A stretch of DNA of 64,000 bases from Acidovorax soli. GTDB lineage: Bacteria > Pseudomonadota > Gammaproteobacteria > Burkholderiales > Burkholderiaceae_C. Position 1 is the stretch's first letter; every line of letters starts with the position of its first letter. Where the stretch lies: contig NZ_JACHLK010000009.1 of NCBI RefSeq assembly GCF_014207955.1, positions 246,547 to 310,546 on the forward strand. The letters are read 5' to 3'. The position numbers and the translations under genes are program-made. This document shows, one piece after another, positions 16,580-25,885 of the stretch. The notes under the pieces are model-generated. The model was not told the DNA's origin. It saw nothing but the letters and a program-made list of their open reading frames with translations, and did no database searches.

Positions 16580-19084
16580 ATGACCGCATCCCCTTCGCGC
16601 CCGTTGCGCGCACCAGCACCGTTCGCCATGGCCCTGAGCACGGCCGCCATCCGCGCCGCGCTGGCCGGCATGGCCCTCTCCACCCTGGCGGCTGCGCCCG
16701 CGCGGGCGGCAGACCCGGCACCCGCCGCGGCAACGCCCCGTACCTACGCCATTGCCGCGGGCCCGCTGTCCGACGTGCTGGCCCAGTTCGCGGCCACGGC
16801 CGGGGTGCAACTGGTGTTCGACCCTGCGGCCTTGGCGGGGCTGCGCAGCCCGGGCCTGCAGGGCAGCCATGGCACGCAGCAGGGCTTTGACCTGCTGCTG
16901 CGCGGCAGCGGCTTTGTCGCGGTGCCGCAAGGCAGCAGCGCGTTTGCCCTGCGCAAGGCATCGGTAGCCCCAGCACCCATCGCCCCCGGCGCAGCAGCGG
17001 AGCTCGCCCCCGTGACGGTGACCGCCCAGGCCGAGGCCGGCAGCACTACCGAGGGCACGGGCTCGTACACCACGCGCGCCACCGGCGCGGGCACGCGCAT
17101 GGAGCTGTCGCTGCGCGAAACCCCGCAGTCCGTGAGCGTGGTGGGCCGCCAGCAGATGGAGGACCAGAACCTCACCACCATGGAGGCCGCGCTGCGCCAG
17201 GCGCCCGGCATCATCGTCAACCGGCGCGACGAGCGCGTGGACTTCTACGCGCGCGGCTTTGCACTGAGCCAGATGGTGGACGGCGTGCCCACCCTGGCCT
17301 ACAGCAACGTGGCGGCCGAGGCCAGCATGTCCAGCACCGCCATCTACGACCGCGTGGAAGTGGTGCGCGGCGCGGCCGGCCTGCTCAACGGCGTGGGCGC
17401 GCCGGGCGGCTCGGTCAACATGGTGCGCAAGCGCCCCACCACCGAGTTCACGGGCAGCGTGTCGGCCGGCGTGGGCAGCTGGAACCGCTACGCGGCCGAG
17501 GCCGACATCGGCGGCAAGCTCAACGCATCGGGCAGCCTGCGCGGGCGCGTGGTGGCGTCGCACCTGAACGGCGACACCTTCACCCAGAACAAGAGCCGCC
17601 GCGAAGACGTGCTCTACGCCATTGCCGAGGCCGACCTCGCCCCCGGCACCGTGCTGGCCGCCGGCCTGGAGTACCAGGACACGTCCATCGCTGGCGCCAA
17701 CTTCGGCGCCATACCGCTGTTCTACAACAACCGCACACCCATCAGCGTGCCGCGCTCGTTCAACTCCAGCACCTCGTGGAGCACCTGGAACATGCTGACC
17801 CAGCGTGTTTTCGTGAACCTGGACCACCGCATGGCCAACGGCTGGCACCTCAAGGCCGAGGCCAACCACCTCAAGAACGAGCGCGAGCGCTACAGCGGCG
17901 ACATCTGGACCAGCCCGGCCAACATCAACGCCAGCACGCAGATCGGCACCATGCAGCTGGGCGACAACCCGGCGGACGGCACCAACAAGTCGCTCGACTT
18001 CCACGCCACCGGGCCGTATGAGCTGTTCGGCCGCACGCACCAGGCCGTGCTGGGCTTCAACATCAACCGCTATGCCTACGCCATTGAGACCAATCGCGCC
18101 GTGGCCACCGGCACCATGATCGACCAGCGCCCGGTGAACATCTTCAACGTGGACGCCATCGCCAAGCCCGACTTCAAGTACCCGCGCTACTACTACGGCG
18201 CCAAGACCGAGGAGAAGGCCGTCTACGCCTCCACGCGCCTCAAGCCCACCGACGCCCTGTCGGTGCTGCTGGGCGGGCGCCTCACCTGGTACGACAACGC
18301 GCCCTGGACGCGCATCTGGTTCAGCGGCGGCACGGGCCGCCCGGTGAACGGCCTGCGCACGGTGGAGGACGCGGTGTTCACCCCGTATGCCGGCGTGGTG
18401 TTTGACGTCAGCCGTGATTTCTCGGTCTACGCCAGCTACACCGACATCTTCCAGCCCAACACCGTCAACGACAGCAGCGGCCAGGTGTTGGACCCGCAGC
18501 GCGGCACCAACCTGGAGCTGGGCATCAAGGGCGAGCACTTCGGCGGCAAGCTCAACACCAGCTTCGCGCTGTTCGAGACCGAGCAGGACAACGTGCCCGT
18601 GGCCAGCGGCACGCAGCCCGACGGCTCGGCCGCCTACCGCCCCGCCAAGGGCACCAAGAGCCGCGGCTACGAGTTCACGGCCGCAGGCGAAGTGCTGCCC
18701 GGCTGGCAGCTGATGGGCGGCTACAGCTACGTCACCCCGCGCAAGAACGACGGCAGCCTGCTCTCGCCCCACCTGCCCGCACGCACCCTGCGCGTGGCCA
18801 CCACCTACCGCCTGCCCGGCGACTGGAACCGCCTGACCCTGGGCGCCAACCTGAGCTGGCAAAGCGCCATCTGGATGAACGAGTTCTACGGCCAGGGCAC
18901 CGTGGCGCAGGGCGGCGTGACCGTGCTGGGGCTGATGGCGCGGTATGACGTGAACAAACAGCTGAGCGTGTCGCTCAACGTGGAGAACGCCACGGACAAG
19001 CAGTACGTCAACCTGAGCGGGTTTTCCACCTACGTGTACGGCAACCCGCGCAATGCGTGGCTGAAGGCGAGCTACCGGTTCTGA
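16580..19084 (+). CDS. TonB-dependent siderophore receptor (FecA-type transducer)
   Basis: 834 aa outer-membrane receptor. After a signal peptide (cleavage near ARAAD) comes the periplasmic STN signalling domain (AIAAGPLSDVLAQFAATAGV), found only in receptors that signal to FecR/FecI. A TonB-box-like APVTVTAQAE follows, then the plug (RETPQSVSVVGRQQMEDQN, VRGAAGLLNGVGAPGGSVN) and a 22-stranded barrel ending in the aromatic residue required for assembly (ASYRF). The start is ATG 16580; the reading frame is open back to 16493 but lacks a signal peptide there. The sequence is typical of ferric-siderophore receptors for hydroxamate or catecholate ligands; the actual ligand is not visible. Confidence 0.93.
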   Translation: MTASPSRPLRAPAPFAMALSTAAIRAALAGMALSTLAAAPARAADPAPAAATPRTYAIAAGPLSDVLAQFAATAGVQLVFDPAALAGLRSPGLQGSHGTQQGFDLLLRGSGFVAVPQGSSAFALRKASVAPAPIAPGAAAELAPVTVTAQAEAGSTTEGTGSYTTRATGAGTRMELSLRETPQSVSVVGRQQMEDQNLTTMEAALRQAPGIIVNRRDERVDFYARGFALSQMVDGVPTLAYSNVAAEASMSSTAIYDRVEVVRGAAGLLNGVGAPGGSVNMVRKRPTTEFTGSVSAGVGSWNRYAAEADIGGKLNASGSLRGRVVASHLNGDTFTQNKSRREDVLYAIAEADLAPGTVLAAGLEYQDTSIAGANFGAIPLFYNNRTPISVPRSFNSSTSWSTWNMLTQRVFVNLDHRMANGWHLKAEANHLKNERERYSGDIWTSPANINASTQIGTMQLGDNPADGTNKSLDFHATGPYELFGRTHQAVLGFNINRYAYAIETNRAVATGTMIDQRPVNIFNVDAIAKPDFKYPRYYYGAKTEEKAVYASTRLKPTDALSVLLGGRLTWYDNAPWTRIWFSGGTGRPVNGLRTVEDAVFTPYAGVVFDVSRDFSVYASYTDIFQPNTVNDSSGQVLDPQRGTNLELGIKGEHFGGKLNTSFALFETEQDNVPVASGTQPDGSAAYRPAKGTKSRGYEFTAAGEVLPGWQLMGGYSYVTPRKNDGSLLSPHLPARTLRVATTYRLPGDWNRLTLGANLSWQSAIWMNEFYGQGTVAQGGVTVLGLMARYDVNKQLSVSLNVENATDKQYVNLSGFSTYVYGNPRNAWLKASYRF

Positions 19085-19127
19085 GCCAGGGGCGGCGGCC
19101 CCAGCCGGTTCACGCCCGGCACAGTGG

Positions 19128-19159
19128 GATGCATGACAATTTCCAAATTGTCATGCATC
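19128..19159. repeat. Perfect 32-bp palindrome between convergent genes
   Basis: Arms GATGCATGACAATTT (19128-19142) and its exact reverse complement (19145-19159) flank CC. The right arm contains the racemase stop codon (19151-19153). It lies 44 bp after the TonB receptor gene. It is AT-rich and has no T-run, so it may be a bidirectional transcription end or a protein-binding site. Confidence 0.8.
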
Positions 19160-19954
19160 ACGGCGGGGCGAGGATGCCGTCTCGCGCAGACGGCCCGGTG
19201 CGCCTGCGGACAGCTGCTGCTGCCCGTGGCCCCGATAAGCCCGCTGCGCCAGCACACCGGCAAGCACCTGCGCCGGATTCACCAGCCGCACCGCGGGATG
19301 CCCCGCCAACGCCTGCAAGGCCAGCGGAATCTCCGTGCAGGCCATCACCACCGCCTGGCAGCGGTGGCGCTCCACCATGCGGGCGGCCACCTCCGTGAAC
19401 AGCGCGGTCGCGAGTGCCAGATCGCCGGCCTTCACACCCTCGCTGATGCCGCGCATCACCGCAGCCTGCTCGTCAGGCCGTGGCAGGTGGCAGTCGATGC
19501 CCGCCTGCTGGAGCGCCCCCTCGTACAAGCCCAGCCGGTAGGTGCCCAGCGTGGCCAGCAGGGCGATGGAAGTGATGCCCTCGCGCACCAACTGGGCCGT
19601 GGTCTCCTGCACGATGTGCAGCAGTTCGATGCCCGGGCATTCGCGCTGCATGTCCGCGTGCCAGGCGTGCGCCGTGTTGCAGGCGATGGCAACCGTGGCC
19701 ACGCCCTCGTGCTGCAAGCCCTGGAGCGCCCTGGCCATGCTGGGAAACGGTGAGAGCCCGCCCTCCAGCAAGGCGGCCGTGCGGTCCGGCGCGGGCACCT
19801 GCACCATCCAGTGCTCGGGGTAGGCCTGGTCGCGGATGGCCTGGCCGCGCGCGTGCAGATGGGCCTCGCAGGCCGCCAGGAACAGCCGCACGAAATCCAC
19901 GCCGGCCGCCGGCCCCATGCCGCCGAGGATGCCAACCTTGCGTACGGCGCTCAT
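19151..19954 (-). CDS. Aspartate/glutamate racemase family protein
   Basis: 267 aa cofactor-independent amino-acid racemase of the Asp/Glu/hydantoin racemase superfamily. It starts MSAVRKVGILGGMGPAAGVDF. The two catalytic cysteines are in IACNTAHAW and VMACTEIPL. Members invert the alpha-carbon of acidic amino acids or related compounds. Its ATG overlaps the TGA of the upstream N-acyl-D-amino-acid deacylase gene by four bases (ATGA). That pairing suggests that D-amino acids released by the deacylase are converted to the L form. The stop codon lies inside a 32-bp perfect palindrome. Confidence 0.88.
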   Translation of the reverse strand: MSAVRKVGILGGMGPAAGVDFVRLFLAACEAHLHARGQAIRDQAYPEHWMVQVPAPDRTAALLEGGLSPFPSMARALQGLQHEGVATVAIACNTAHAWHADMQRECPGIELLHIVQETTAQLVREGITSIALLATLGTYRLGLYEGALQQAGIDCHLPRPDEQAAVMRGISEGVKAGDLALATALFTEVAARMVERHRCQAVVMACTEIPLALQALAGHPAVRLVNPAQVLAGVLAQRAYRGHGQQQLSAGAPGRLRETASSPRRDA

Positions 19955-21423
19955 GCGGCCTGCTCCTGCGACGCGGACGCCGATTGCAGGCCCACCCGCC
20001 TGCGCAGCACCTGGCCCGCATGGGCATGCACCGTGCGGCCGTTCTCGCATGCCAGTTGGCCGTTGACGAAGACAGCATCGATGCCCGCGCTCGGCGTGGT
20101 GGGGTGCTCGAAGCTGGCGCGGTCGGCCACGTGGTCTGCGTCGAAGACCACGATGTCGGCGGCGCACCCGGGCGCGATGCGCCCCCGGTCCTGCAGGCCG
20201 AAGCGGCGCGCGCTCAGCCCGCTCATCTTGTGGATGGCCGTCTCCAGCGAGAACAGGCGCTGCTCGCGCGCATAGTGCCCCAGCACGCGCGGAAACGTGC
20301 CCCACAGGCGCGGGTGGGGCACGGCATCGTGGGCCAGGCCGTCAGATCCCACCATGGTCAGCGGATGGGCCAGGATGCGGCGCACATCGTCCTCGTGCAT
20401 CGCGAAATAGACCGCCCCTGCGGGCGCGATCTGCTCCACCAAGGCCTCGGGCGTGCAACCGCGTTCGCGCGCCAGTGCCAACAGCGAGCGACCAGCGGCA
20501 CTGGGATCGCCGCGCGACCAGGTGACCAGCACCTCGCTGGACTGGCCCACGCGCGCGGCCAGCAGCATGGTGGACGAGGCGTTGTACGGGTAGCAGTCCA
20601 TGCACACCGGCTGGTGCGCGGCGGCCGCATCCACGGCCGCCAGGGTGTGCACCGAGCGGCCATGGTTGCGCTGGCCGATGAGCTTGTGGTGCGACAGCAC
20701 GGCCTCCACGCCCAGGGCGTTGCCGATGTGCAGCGCCTCGCGCAGGGCATCGTCGATCCCGTCGGCCTCATCGCGCAGGTGCATGGTGAGGATGCCACGG
20801 GCCGCCGTGAGCGGCCCGCCCACGGCAATCACCTCCTGCGCCGTGGCAGCGCGGGCGGGTGGGTAGTACAGGCCAGTGGACAGCCCGCCCGCGCCGGCCT
20901 GCAGGGCATCGGCCAGGTCGGTGGCCATGCGCGCGGCCTCATGCGCGGTGGCCGGCCGCTCCAGATCGGCCACATGGCGCACGCGCAGGGTGGAATGGCC
21001 CACCAGGCACAGCGCGTTGAGGGCCGGGCGCGCGGCCTGCAGCGCTTCCAGGTAGTCGCCAAAGCGCTCGTAGCGCCAGTCGTCGGTGCCCAGCAGGTCC
21101 AGCGGCGCGGGGGGCGTGGTGGCGCTGACCAGCGGCGCCAGGCTGATGCCGCAGTTGCCGGTGACCACCGTGGTCACGCCCTGCGTGAGCTTGGGGTGCG
21201 GGCCGTGCGGCGTGGCCAGCAGCAGCCGGTCGTCGTGCGTGTGCACGTCGATGAAGCCGGGGCAGACGATGCGGTCACTGGCGTCATGGCGCGCCAGGGC
21301 GGGCTGGCCGCGCAGGTCGCCCAGCGCCGTGATGCGGCCCCGGGCCACGCCCACGTCGGCCCGAAAGCGCGCCGCGCCGCTGCCGTCGACGACCGTGCCG
21401 CCGGAGATGATCAGGTCCAGCAT
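19951..21423 (-). CDS. N-acyl-D-amino-acid deacylase (amidohydrolase superfamily)
   Basis: 490 aa zinc-dependent D-aminoacylase-type amidohydrolase. The N-terminal MLDLIISGGTVVDGSG strand and CPGFIDVHTHDD (metal-binding HxH) are clear. VVTGNCGISLAP carries the cysteine ligand typical of D-aminoacylases. AVLSHHKLIG holds further His ligands, and TMVGSDGLAHD the catalytic Asp. It removes the acyl group from N-acyl-D-amino acids in the cytoplasm. It lies between a Bug binding protein (4 bp upstream) and a racemase (overlapping), so the three probably import, deacylate and racemise one compound. Confidence 0.9.
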   Translation of the reverse strand: MLDLIISGGTVVDGSGAARFRADVGVARGRITALGDLRGQPALARHDASDRIVCPGFIDVHTHDDRLLLATPHGPHPKLTQGVTTVVTGNCGISLAPLVSATTPPAPLDLLGTDDWRYERFGDYLEALQAARPALNALCLVGHSTLRVRHVADLERPATAHEAARMATDLADALQAGAGGLSTGLYYPPARAATAQEVIAVGGPLTAARGILTMHLRDEADGIDDALREALHIGNALGVEAVLSHHKLIGQRNHGRSVHTLAAVDAAAAHQPVCMDCYPYNASSTMLLAARVGQSSEVLVTWSRGDPSAAGRSLLALARERGCTPEALVEQIAPAGAVYFAMHEDDVRRILAHPLTMVGSDGLAHDAVPHPRLWGTFPRVLGHYAREQRLFSLETAIHKMSGLSARRFGLQDRGRIAPGCAADIVVFDADHVADRASFEHPTTPSAGIDAVFVNGQLACENGRTVHAHAGQVLRRRVGLQSASASQEQAA

Positions 21424-21427
21424 GCGC

Positions 21428-22435
21428 TCAGCCCACCTGCGCGCCGGAGCGCTTGACCATCTCGGCCCACATGGGTGATTCCTTCTTTGCGCGCTCCATC
21501 AGGCGCTCGGCGGGGCCGGGGGTCACCTCAAAGCCAATGGCGGCGTACTTCTCCTGCACGGCGGGCAGGCGCAGCAGTTCATTGATGGCCTTGTTGAGCT
21601 GCGCTACCAGGGGCTTGGGCGTGCCCGGCGGCGCGACGATGCCACCCCAGGCCACGGTCTCGTAGCCCGGCACACCGGACTCGGCCACCGTGGGCGCCTG
21701 CGGCAGCAGCGGGCTGCGCGTGCTGCCGCTCACGGCCAGCACCCGCACACGGCCCGACTGGATGTGCGGGGTGATGGAGCTCAGGTTGTCGAACATCACG
21801 TCGATCACGCCGCCCATCAGGTCCTGGATGGCCTGCGGGCTGCCGCGGTACGGAATGTGCGTCATCGAGACACCGGCCATGGACTTGAACAGCTCACCGC
21901 TCAGGTGACCGGTGGTGCCGCTGCCGGCGGAAGCCATGCTCAGCGCGCCGGGCTTCACGCGGGCCAGGGCGATCAGTTCCTTCACACTGTTGGCGGGCAG
22001 GTCCTTGCGCACCACCAGGGCGTTCTGCACAAAGCCCAGCAGGGCCACGGGCACCAGGGCATCGGGGTCGTAGGGCAGTTTGGCGTACAGCGCGCGGTTG
22101 ATGGCCAGCGTGCCCACGTTGCCATAGCCCAGGGTGTAGCCGTCGGGCGCTGCACGGAACACATCCGTCATGCCGATGCCGCCGCTGGCGCCGGGCTTGT
22201 TGTCCACCACGAGGGGCTGGCCGAGGGAACGGGCCAGCTCGTTGGTGAGGATGCGCACGATGGCATCGGGGGAGCCGCCGGCAGCCGAGGGCAGCACCAG
22301 GCGGATGGGGCGATCGGGGTAGCCGGAGGCCCGTGCCCAGCCGGGCAGCAGCGCCGCACCGGCACCGGCGGTGGCGGCCTGCAGCCAGATGCGGCGGGTG
22401 GTGATGGCCTGGGAGGGAGAAGCGGCGGATGTCAT
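21428..22435 (-). CDS. Tripartite tricarboxylate transporter substrate-binding protein (Bug/TctC family)
   Basis: 335 aa periplasmic binding protein. The signal region TTRRIWLQAATAGAGAALLP has a twin-arginine-like pair. The family motif DRPIRLVLPSAAGGSPDAIVR follows in shortened form, then SMASAGSGTTGHLSGELF and PYRGSPQAIQDLMGG. ATG 22435 has AAAGGAATGC upstream. It heads the deacylase-racemase operon, which makes an N-acyl-D-amino acid or similar carboxylate the most reasonable ligand; that is inference from context. No membrane subunits are nearby. The divergent LysR gene at 22614 probably regulates it. Confidence 0.9.
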   Translation of the reverse strand: MTSAASPSQAITTRRIWLQAATAGAGAALLPGWARASGYPDRPIRLVLPSAAGGSPDAIVRILTNELARSLGQPLVVDNKPGASGGIGMTDVFRAAPDGYTLGYGNVGTLAINRALYAKLPYDPDALVPVALLGFVQNALVVRKDLPANSVKELIALARVKPGALSMASAGSGTTGHLSGELFKSMAGVSMTHIPYRGSPQAIQDLMGGVIDVMFDNLSSITPHIQSGRVRVLAVSGSTRSPLLPQAPTVAESGVPGYETVAWGGIVAPPGTPKPLVAQLNKAINELLRLPAVQEKYAAIGFEVTPGPAERLMERAKKESPMWAEMVKRSGAQVG

Positions 22436-22517
22436 GGTGCATTCCTTTCGTGGAGAGCGGCGTGTCATGGGGGAATGCTAGAAACCGCCCGCCCTTTTCA
22501 CAAACCATGATTTCTGC

Positions 22518-22556
22518 GGGTACCATGCAAAAAGCTCATGCATCTTGATGGTGCCC
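22518..22556. promoter_or_regulatory. Candidate LysR operator (interrupted dyad)
   Basis: GGGTACCAT at 22518-22526 and ATGGTGCCC at 22548-22556 form an inverted repeat with one mismatch, inside the 178-bp gap between the divergent Bug and LysR genes. Binding by the LysR protein is inferred from position. Confidence 0.5.
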
Positions 22557-22613
22557 GGCTATCTCTGCAAGGCCTTCTTGCACCGATCATGTGCATACCT
22601 CATGGAGCAAAGC

Positions 22614-23531
22614 ATGTACCGCGCCCCGTCCACCATGTCGCTGCTGTGCCTGGAAGCCAGTGCGCGGCTGGGCTCGTTCACCGCCGCCGCACAGGAGCTG
22701 CACCTCACCCAGGGCGCCGTGAGCCGGCAGGTGCAGGCGCTGGAAGGCCGGCTCGACGTGCGGCTGTTCACCCGCCGGCGCGATGCGCTGGTGCCCACCG
22801 ATGCGGGCCGCTACTACCTGGACGAGATCACCCCGCTGCTGCAGCGCCTGGAACGCGCCACGGTGAACGTGACGGCCTTCAAGGGCCGCGGCGGCGGGCT
22901 GGCCCTGTCGGTGGGCGCATCCCTGGGCGCGTACTGGCTCATCCCCCACCTGCCGGCCTTCACCCGGGCCCACGGCGAGATCACGCTGAACCTGAGCACC
23001 CGCGTGGGGCCCGCAGACTTCAAGAGCGGCGCCATCGACGCCTCGCTGGAGTTCGGCGACGGCCAGCGCCCGGGCCTGCGCAGCGACTTCGTGGCCGCGC
23101 TCCATCTCTCGCCCTACGCCGCGCCCGCATGGGTGAAGCGCCATGGCGCACGGGTGGACGCCTCCACGCCACGCACGGCCCTGCTCAACCACCACACCCT
23201 GCCCGATGCCTGGGAGCAATGGTTCAGCTTCGAGCAGATCGACGCCAGCCCCGGCCGCGACGGCCCGCGCTTCGAGATCATGGCCATGGCGCTCAACGCC
23301 GCCGTGGCGGGCCTGGGCGTGGTGCTGCTGCCCGACTACATGGCGCAGGACATGGTGCAGGCCGGCCGCCTGCAGCGCCTGTCACCACGCACGTGGCGCT
23401 ACGCCCGGGGCTACTACCTTGTCTACCCCGAAGAGTCGCAGCGCCTGCCCGCCCTGCAGACCTTTCGCACTTGGCTGCTCGGCCTGTCGCAGGCCGAAGG
23501 CGCGCAGACGGATCCAACGGCCACTCCATAG
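22614..23531 (+). CDS. LysR-family transcriptional regulator (GcvA-like)
   Basis: 305 aa. Winged helix-turn-helix at the N-terminus (LLCLEASARLGSFTAAAQEL, LTQGAVSRQVQALEGRL) and an effector domain with the GcvA/AmpR-type C-terminal pattern (AAVAGLGVVLLPDYMAQDMV). ATG 22614 has GGAG seven bases upstream; in-frame ATGs at 22602 and 22545 are less likely. It is divergent from the Bug-deacylase-racemase operon and is its probable regulator. It converges with another LysR gene 23 bp downstream. Confidence 0.88.
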   Translation: MYRAPSTMSLLCLEASARLGSFTAAAQELHLTQGAVSRQVQALEGRLDVRLFTRRRDALVPTDAGRYYLDEITPLLQRLERATVNVTAFKGRGGGLALSVGASLGAYWLIPHLPAFTRAHGEITLNLSTRVGPADFKSGAIDASLEFGDGQRPGLRSDFVAALHLSPYAAPAWVKRHGARVDASTPRTALLNHHTLPDAWEQWFSFEQIDASPGRDGPRFEIMAMALNAAVAGLGVVLLPDYMAQDMVQAGRLQRLSPRTWRYARGYYLVYPEESQRLPALQTFRTWLLGLSQAEGAQTDPTATP

Positions 23532-23554
23532 CCCAGGCTGCCTGGCCATCGCCG

Positions 23555-24499
23555 TCAGGCAGCGCGCTCCAGACGCTGGATGACGGCATACAGGGCATCC
23601 ACGAAATTCTGCGCCAGCGCCGAACCCGATAGGCGCGCCGAGGTGATGGCCCAGATGTCCGAGTCGGCAACCACCGCCAGGGGGCGGGTGACGCAGTCGC
23701 CGGGCGGCACCAGCGACAGGCAGGAAGCGCTCACGATGGCCGCGCCCAGACCCATCTGCACGCAGCTCAGCGCAATCACCGGTGACCGCACCTGGATGCT
23801 GGCGCAGGCGATGTCCATGCCCAGCAGCCGCTCACAGGTGCGCCCCAGGGGCGTGTCGGGCGGGTAGCCAATCCACGCGCTGCGGCAAAGCTGCTGCGGG
23901 TCGATGCAGGGCTCGCCCGCCAGGGGGTGGTCCGCAGGCAGTACGCACAACAGGGGCTGACGCCCCAGAAGCCGGGACTTGAGGCCCGGGTGGTCGGACT
24001 GCACCAGCGAGACACCGACCTCGGCCTGGCCCGAGAGCAGGTGCTCGGGCAGCTCGTCATAGGTGGCCGTGCGAAAGTCGATGCGCGCACCGGGGCTGTG
24101 GCGCATCAGCTGCCGCAGGGCTTGCGGGATCAGGGTGGTGGCAAAGGTGGCGCTGGCGGCGATGTGCAGAGTGTCCACGCCCGCGGTCCCCATGCGCTGC
24201 GCCAGGGTGTTGAGGCGGTCCAGGCCGCGGTACACGTCGCGCGCCTCTTCGTGCAGGCGCAGGGCTTCGGGCGTGGGCTGCAGCCTGCGGCCCACGCGCT
24301 CGAATAAGGGATAGCCCAGCCGCACTTCGCAGTGCGACAGGGTGCGGCTCAAGGCTGGCTGCGACACATGCAGCGCCAGGGCAGCGCCGCTCAAGCTGCC
24401 CGTGGTCATGATGGCGTGGAACACCTCCAGCTGCCGCATGTTCAGGCCACGGGGCGCGTTGGCCGCCTCTGCGCCGGGGTCGGGGGAATGGTCAGACAT
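23555..24499 (-). CDS. LysR-family transcriptional regulator
   Basis: 314 aa. The DNA-binding domain (LNMRQLEVFHAIMTTGSLSG, VSQPALSRTLSHCEVRLG) and the effector domain (DTLHIAASATFATTLIPQAL) are of the amino-acid/NAC-OccR type. The start at 24499 adds a short acidic leader of about 20 residues before the usual LysR beginning. It is divergent from the asparaginase gene with 269 bp between them, so it may regulate asparagine use; the evidence is position only. Confidence 0.88.
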   Translation of the reverse strand: MSDHSPDPGAEAANAPRGLNMRQLEVFHAIMTTGSLSGAALALHVSQPALSRTLSHCEVRLGYPLFERVGRRLQPTPEALRLHEEARDVYRGLDRLNTLAQRMGTAGVDTLHIAASATFATTLIPQALRQLMRHSPGARIDFRTATYDELPEHLLSGQAEVGVSLVQSDHPGLKSRLLGRQPLLCVLPADHPLAGEPCIDPQQLCRSAWIGYPPDTPLGRTCERLLGMDIACASIQVRSPVIALSCVQMGLGAAIVSASCLSLVPPGDCVTRPLAVVADSDIWAITSARLSGSALAQNFVDALYAVIQRLERAA

Positions 24500-24768
24500 G
24501 CTGGTGGAAACCCTTGGCGTAGATAACTTCGTGTGCGAATGCAGCCATGTTTTTCTATTTGGGCGCGGCAAAGCGCGGCGATACGCTGCCAGCCATGTTC
24601 CGCCCCACAAAGGATTGATGCCATGCGCCGCCGCCCACCTGCCCTGCCCGCCCGAGCTCCGCCATGGTAGTGGAACCAGGGCATGCCCGGGCCGCAGCGC
24701 CAGGGCCGCCCCCGCCTGCCCGCCACACCCGCCCGTCCATTTTTTGATCCCCCGGAGAGACCTTGACC

Positions 24769-25854
24769 ATGCCACTCGAAAAACTCGCCGCCACCGTGCT
24801 GTGCGCTGCCACCCTCACCATCGGCGCTGCCCCGGCCTGGGCGCAACAACCGGCGCCCAAGGCCAACGTGGCCATCCTGGCCACCGGCGGCACCATTGCC
24901 AGCCGAGGCGCCAACAGCCTGGCGCTGACCGACTACGGGCAGAGCGTCGGCCTCCAGCCCGTGGCCATCCAGGCCCTGGTGACCGCCGTGCCCGAGATCC
25001 AGAAATTCGCCAACATCACGGGCGAGCAGCTCTTCAACGTCGGCAGCTCCAAGCTCAGCATCGACAACTGGCTGGCCCTGGCCAAGCGCACCAACGCCCT
25101 GCTGGCAACCAAGGAGGTGGACGGCGTGGTCATCACGCATGGAACCGACACCCTGGAGGAAACCGCCTACTTCCTGAACCTGGTGGTCAAGACCCACAAG
25201 CCCGTGGTGCTGGTCGGCTCCATGCGCCCCAGCACCGGCATGAGCGCAGACGGCCCGCTGAACCTGGTCAATGCCGTCGCGCTGGCAGCCAGCCCCGCGG
25301 CCAGGGGCCGGGGCGTGATGGTGAGCATGAACGACGTGATCAGCAGCGCCTTCGGCGTGATGAAGACCAACACCACCAATGCCGCCACCTTCAAGAGCCC
25401 GGACGGCGGCGAACTCGGCTACATGCAGAACTCGGAGCCGTTCTTCATCGCCAGCCCCGCCAAGAGGCACACGCTCGACAGCGAGTTCGACATCGGCCCG
25501 CTGCAAAGCCTGCCGCGCGTGGACATCAACTACACCACGCTGGGGTCGGACGGCGTGCTCATCGACGCGGCGGTGGCCGCCGGCGCCCGCGGCATCGTCA
25601 ACGCGGGAACAGGGCACGCGAACATGCCGCATGCCACCATGGCCAGCCTGGTCACGGCCCAGCAAAAAGGCGTGGCCATCGTCACGGGCTCCCGCGTGAT
25701 GACCGGCATCGTCACGCCCACCAGTGAATTCACCAAGGCCGGCTTTGCCAGCGCGATGATGCATTCACCCCAGAAAGCCCGCATCCTGCTGATGCTGGCC
25801 CTCACCAAGACCAACGACCCCAAGGAGATTCAGCGCATCTTCAACGAGTATTGA
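24769..25854 (+). CDS. Type II (periplasmic) L-asparaginase
   Basis: 361 aa, hydrolyses asparagine (often also glutamine) to aspartate and ammonia. A signal peptide ends near PAWAQ, so it is periplasmic. Both catalytic threonine motifs are intact: ATGGTIAS and VVITHGTDTLEETAYF (Thr-Asp pair). GSMRPSTGMSADGPLNL matches the family. ATG 24769 is chosen; TTG 24763 is also in frame just after the GGAGAG site. It is divergent from a LysR gene and convergent with the glycosyltransferase gene 31 bp downstream, with no clear terminator between. Confidence 0.93.
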   Translation: MPLEKLAATVLCAATLTIGAAPAWAQQPAPKANVAILATGGTIASRGANSLALTDYGQSVGLQPVAIQALVTAVPEIQKFANITGEQLFNVGSSKLSIDNWLALAKRTNALLATKEVDGVVITHGTDTLEETAYFLNLVVKTHKPVVLVGSMRPSTGMSADGPLNLVNAVALAASPAARGRGVMVSMNDVISSAFGVMKTNTTNAATFKSPDGGELGYMQNSEPFFIASPAKRHTLDSEFDIGPLQSLPRVDINYTTLGSDGVLIDAAVAAGARGIVNAGTGHANMPHATMASLVTAQQKGVAIVTGSRVMTGIVTPTSEFTKAGFASAMMHSPQKARILLMLALTKTNDPKEIQRIFNEY

Positions 25855-25885
25855 AGAAGGGCTGCAGCAAACCTCCCCCAGAGGT

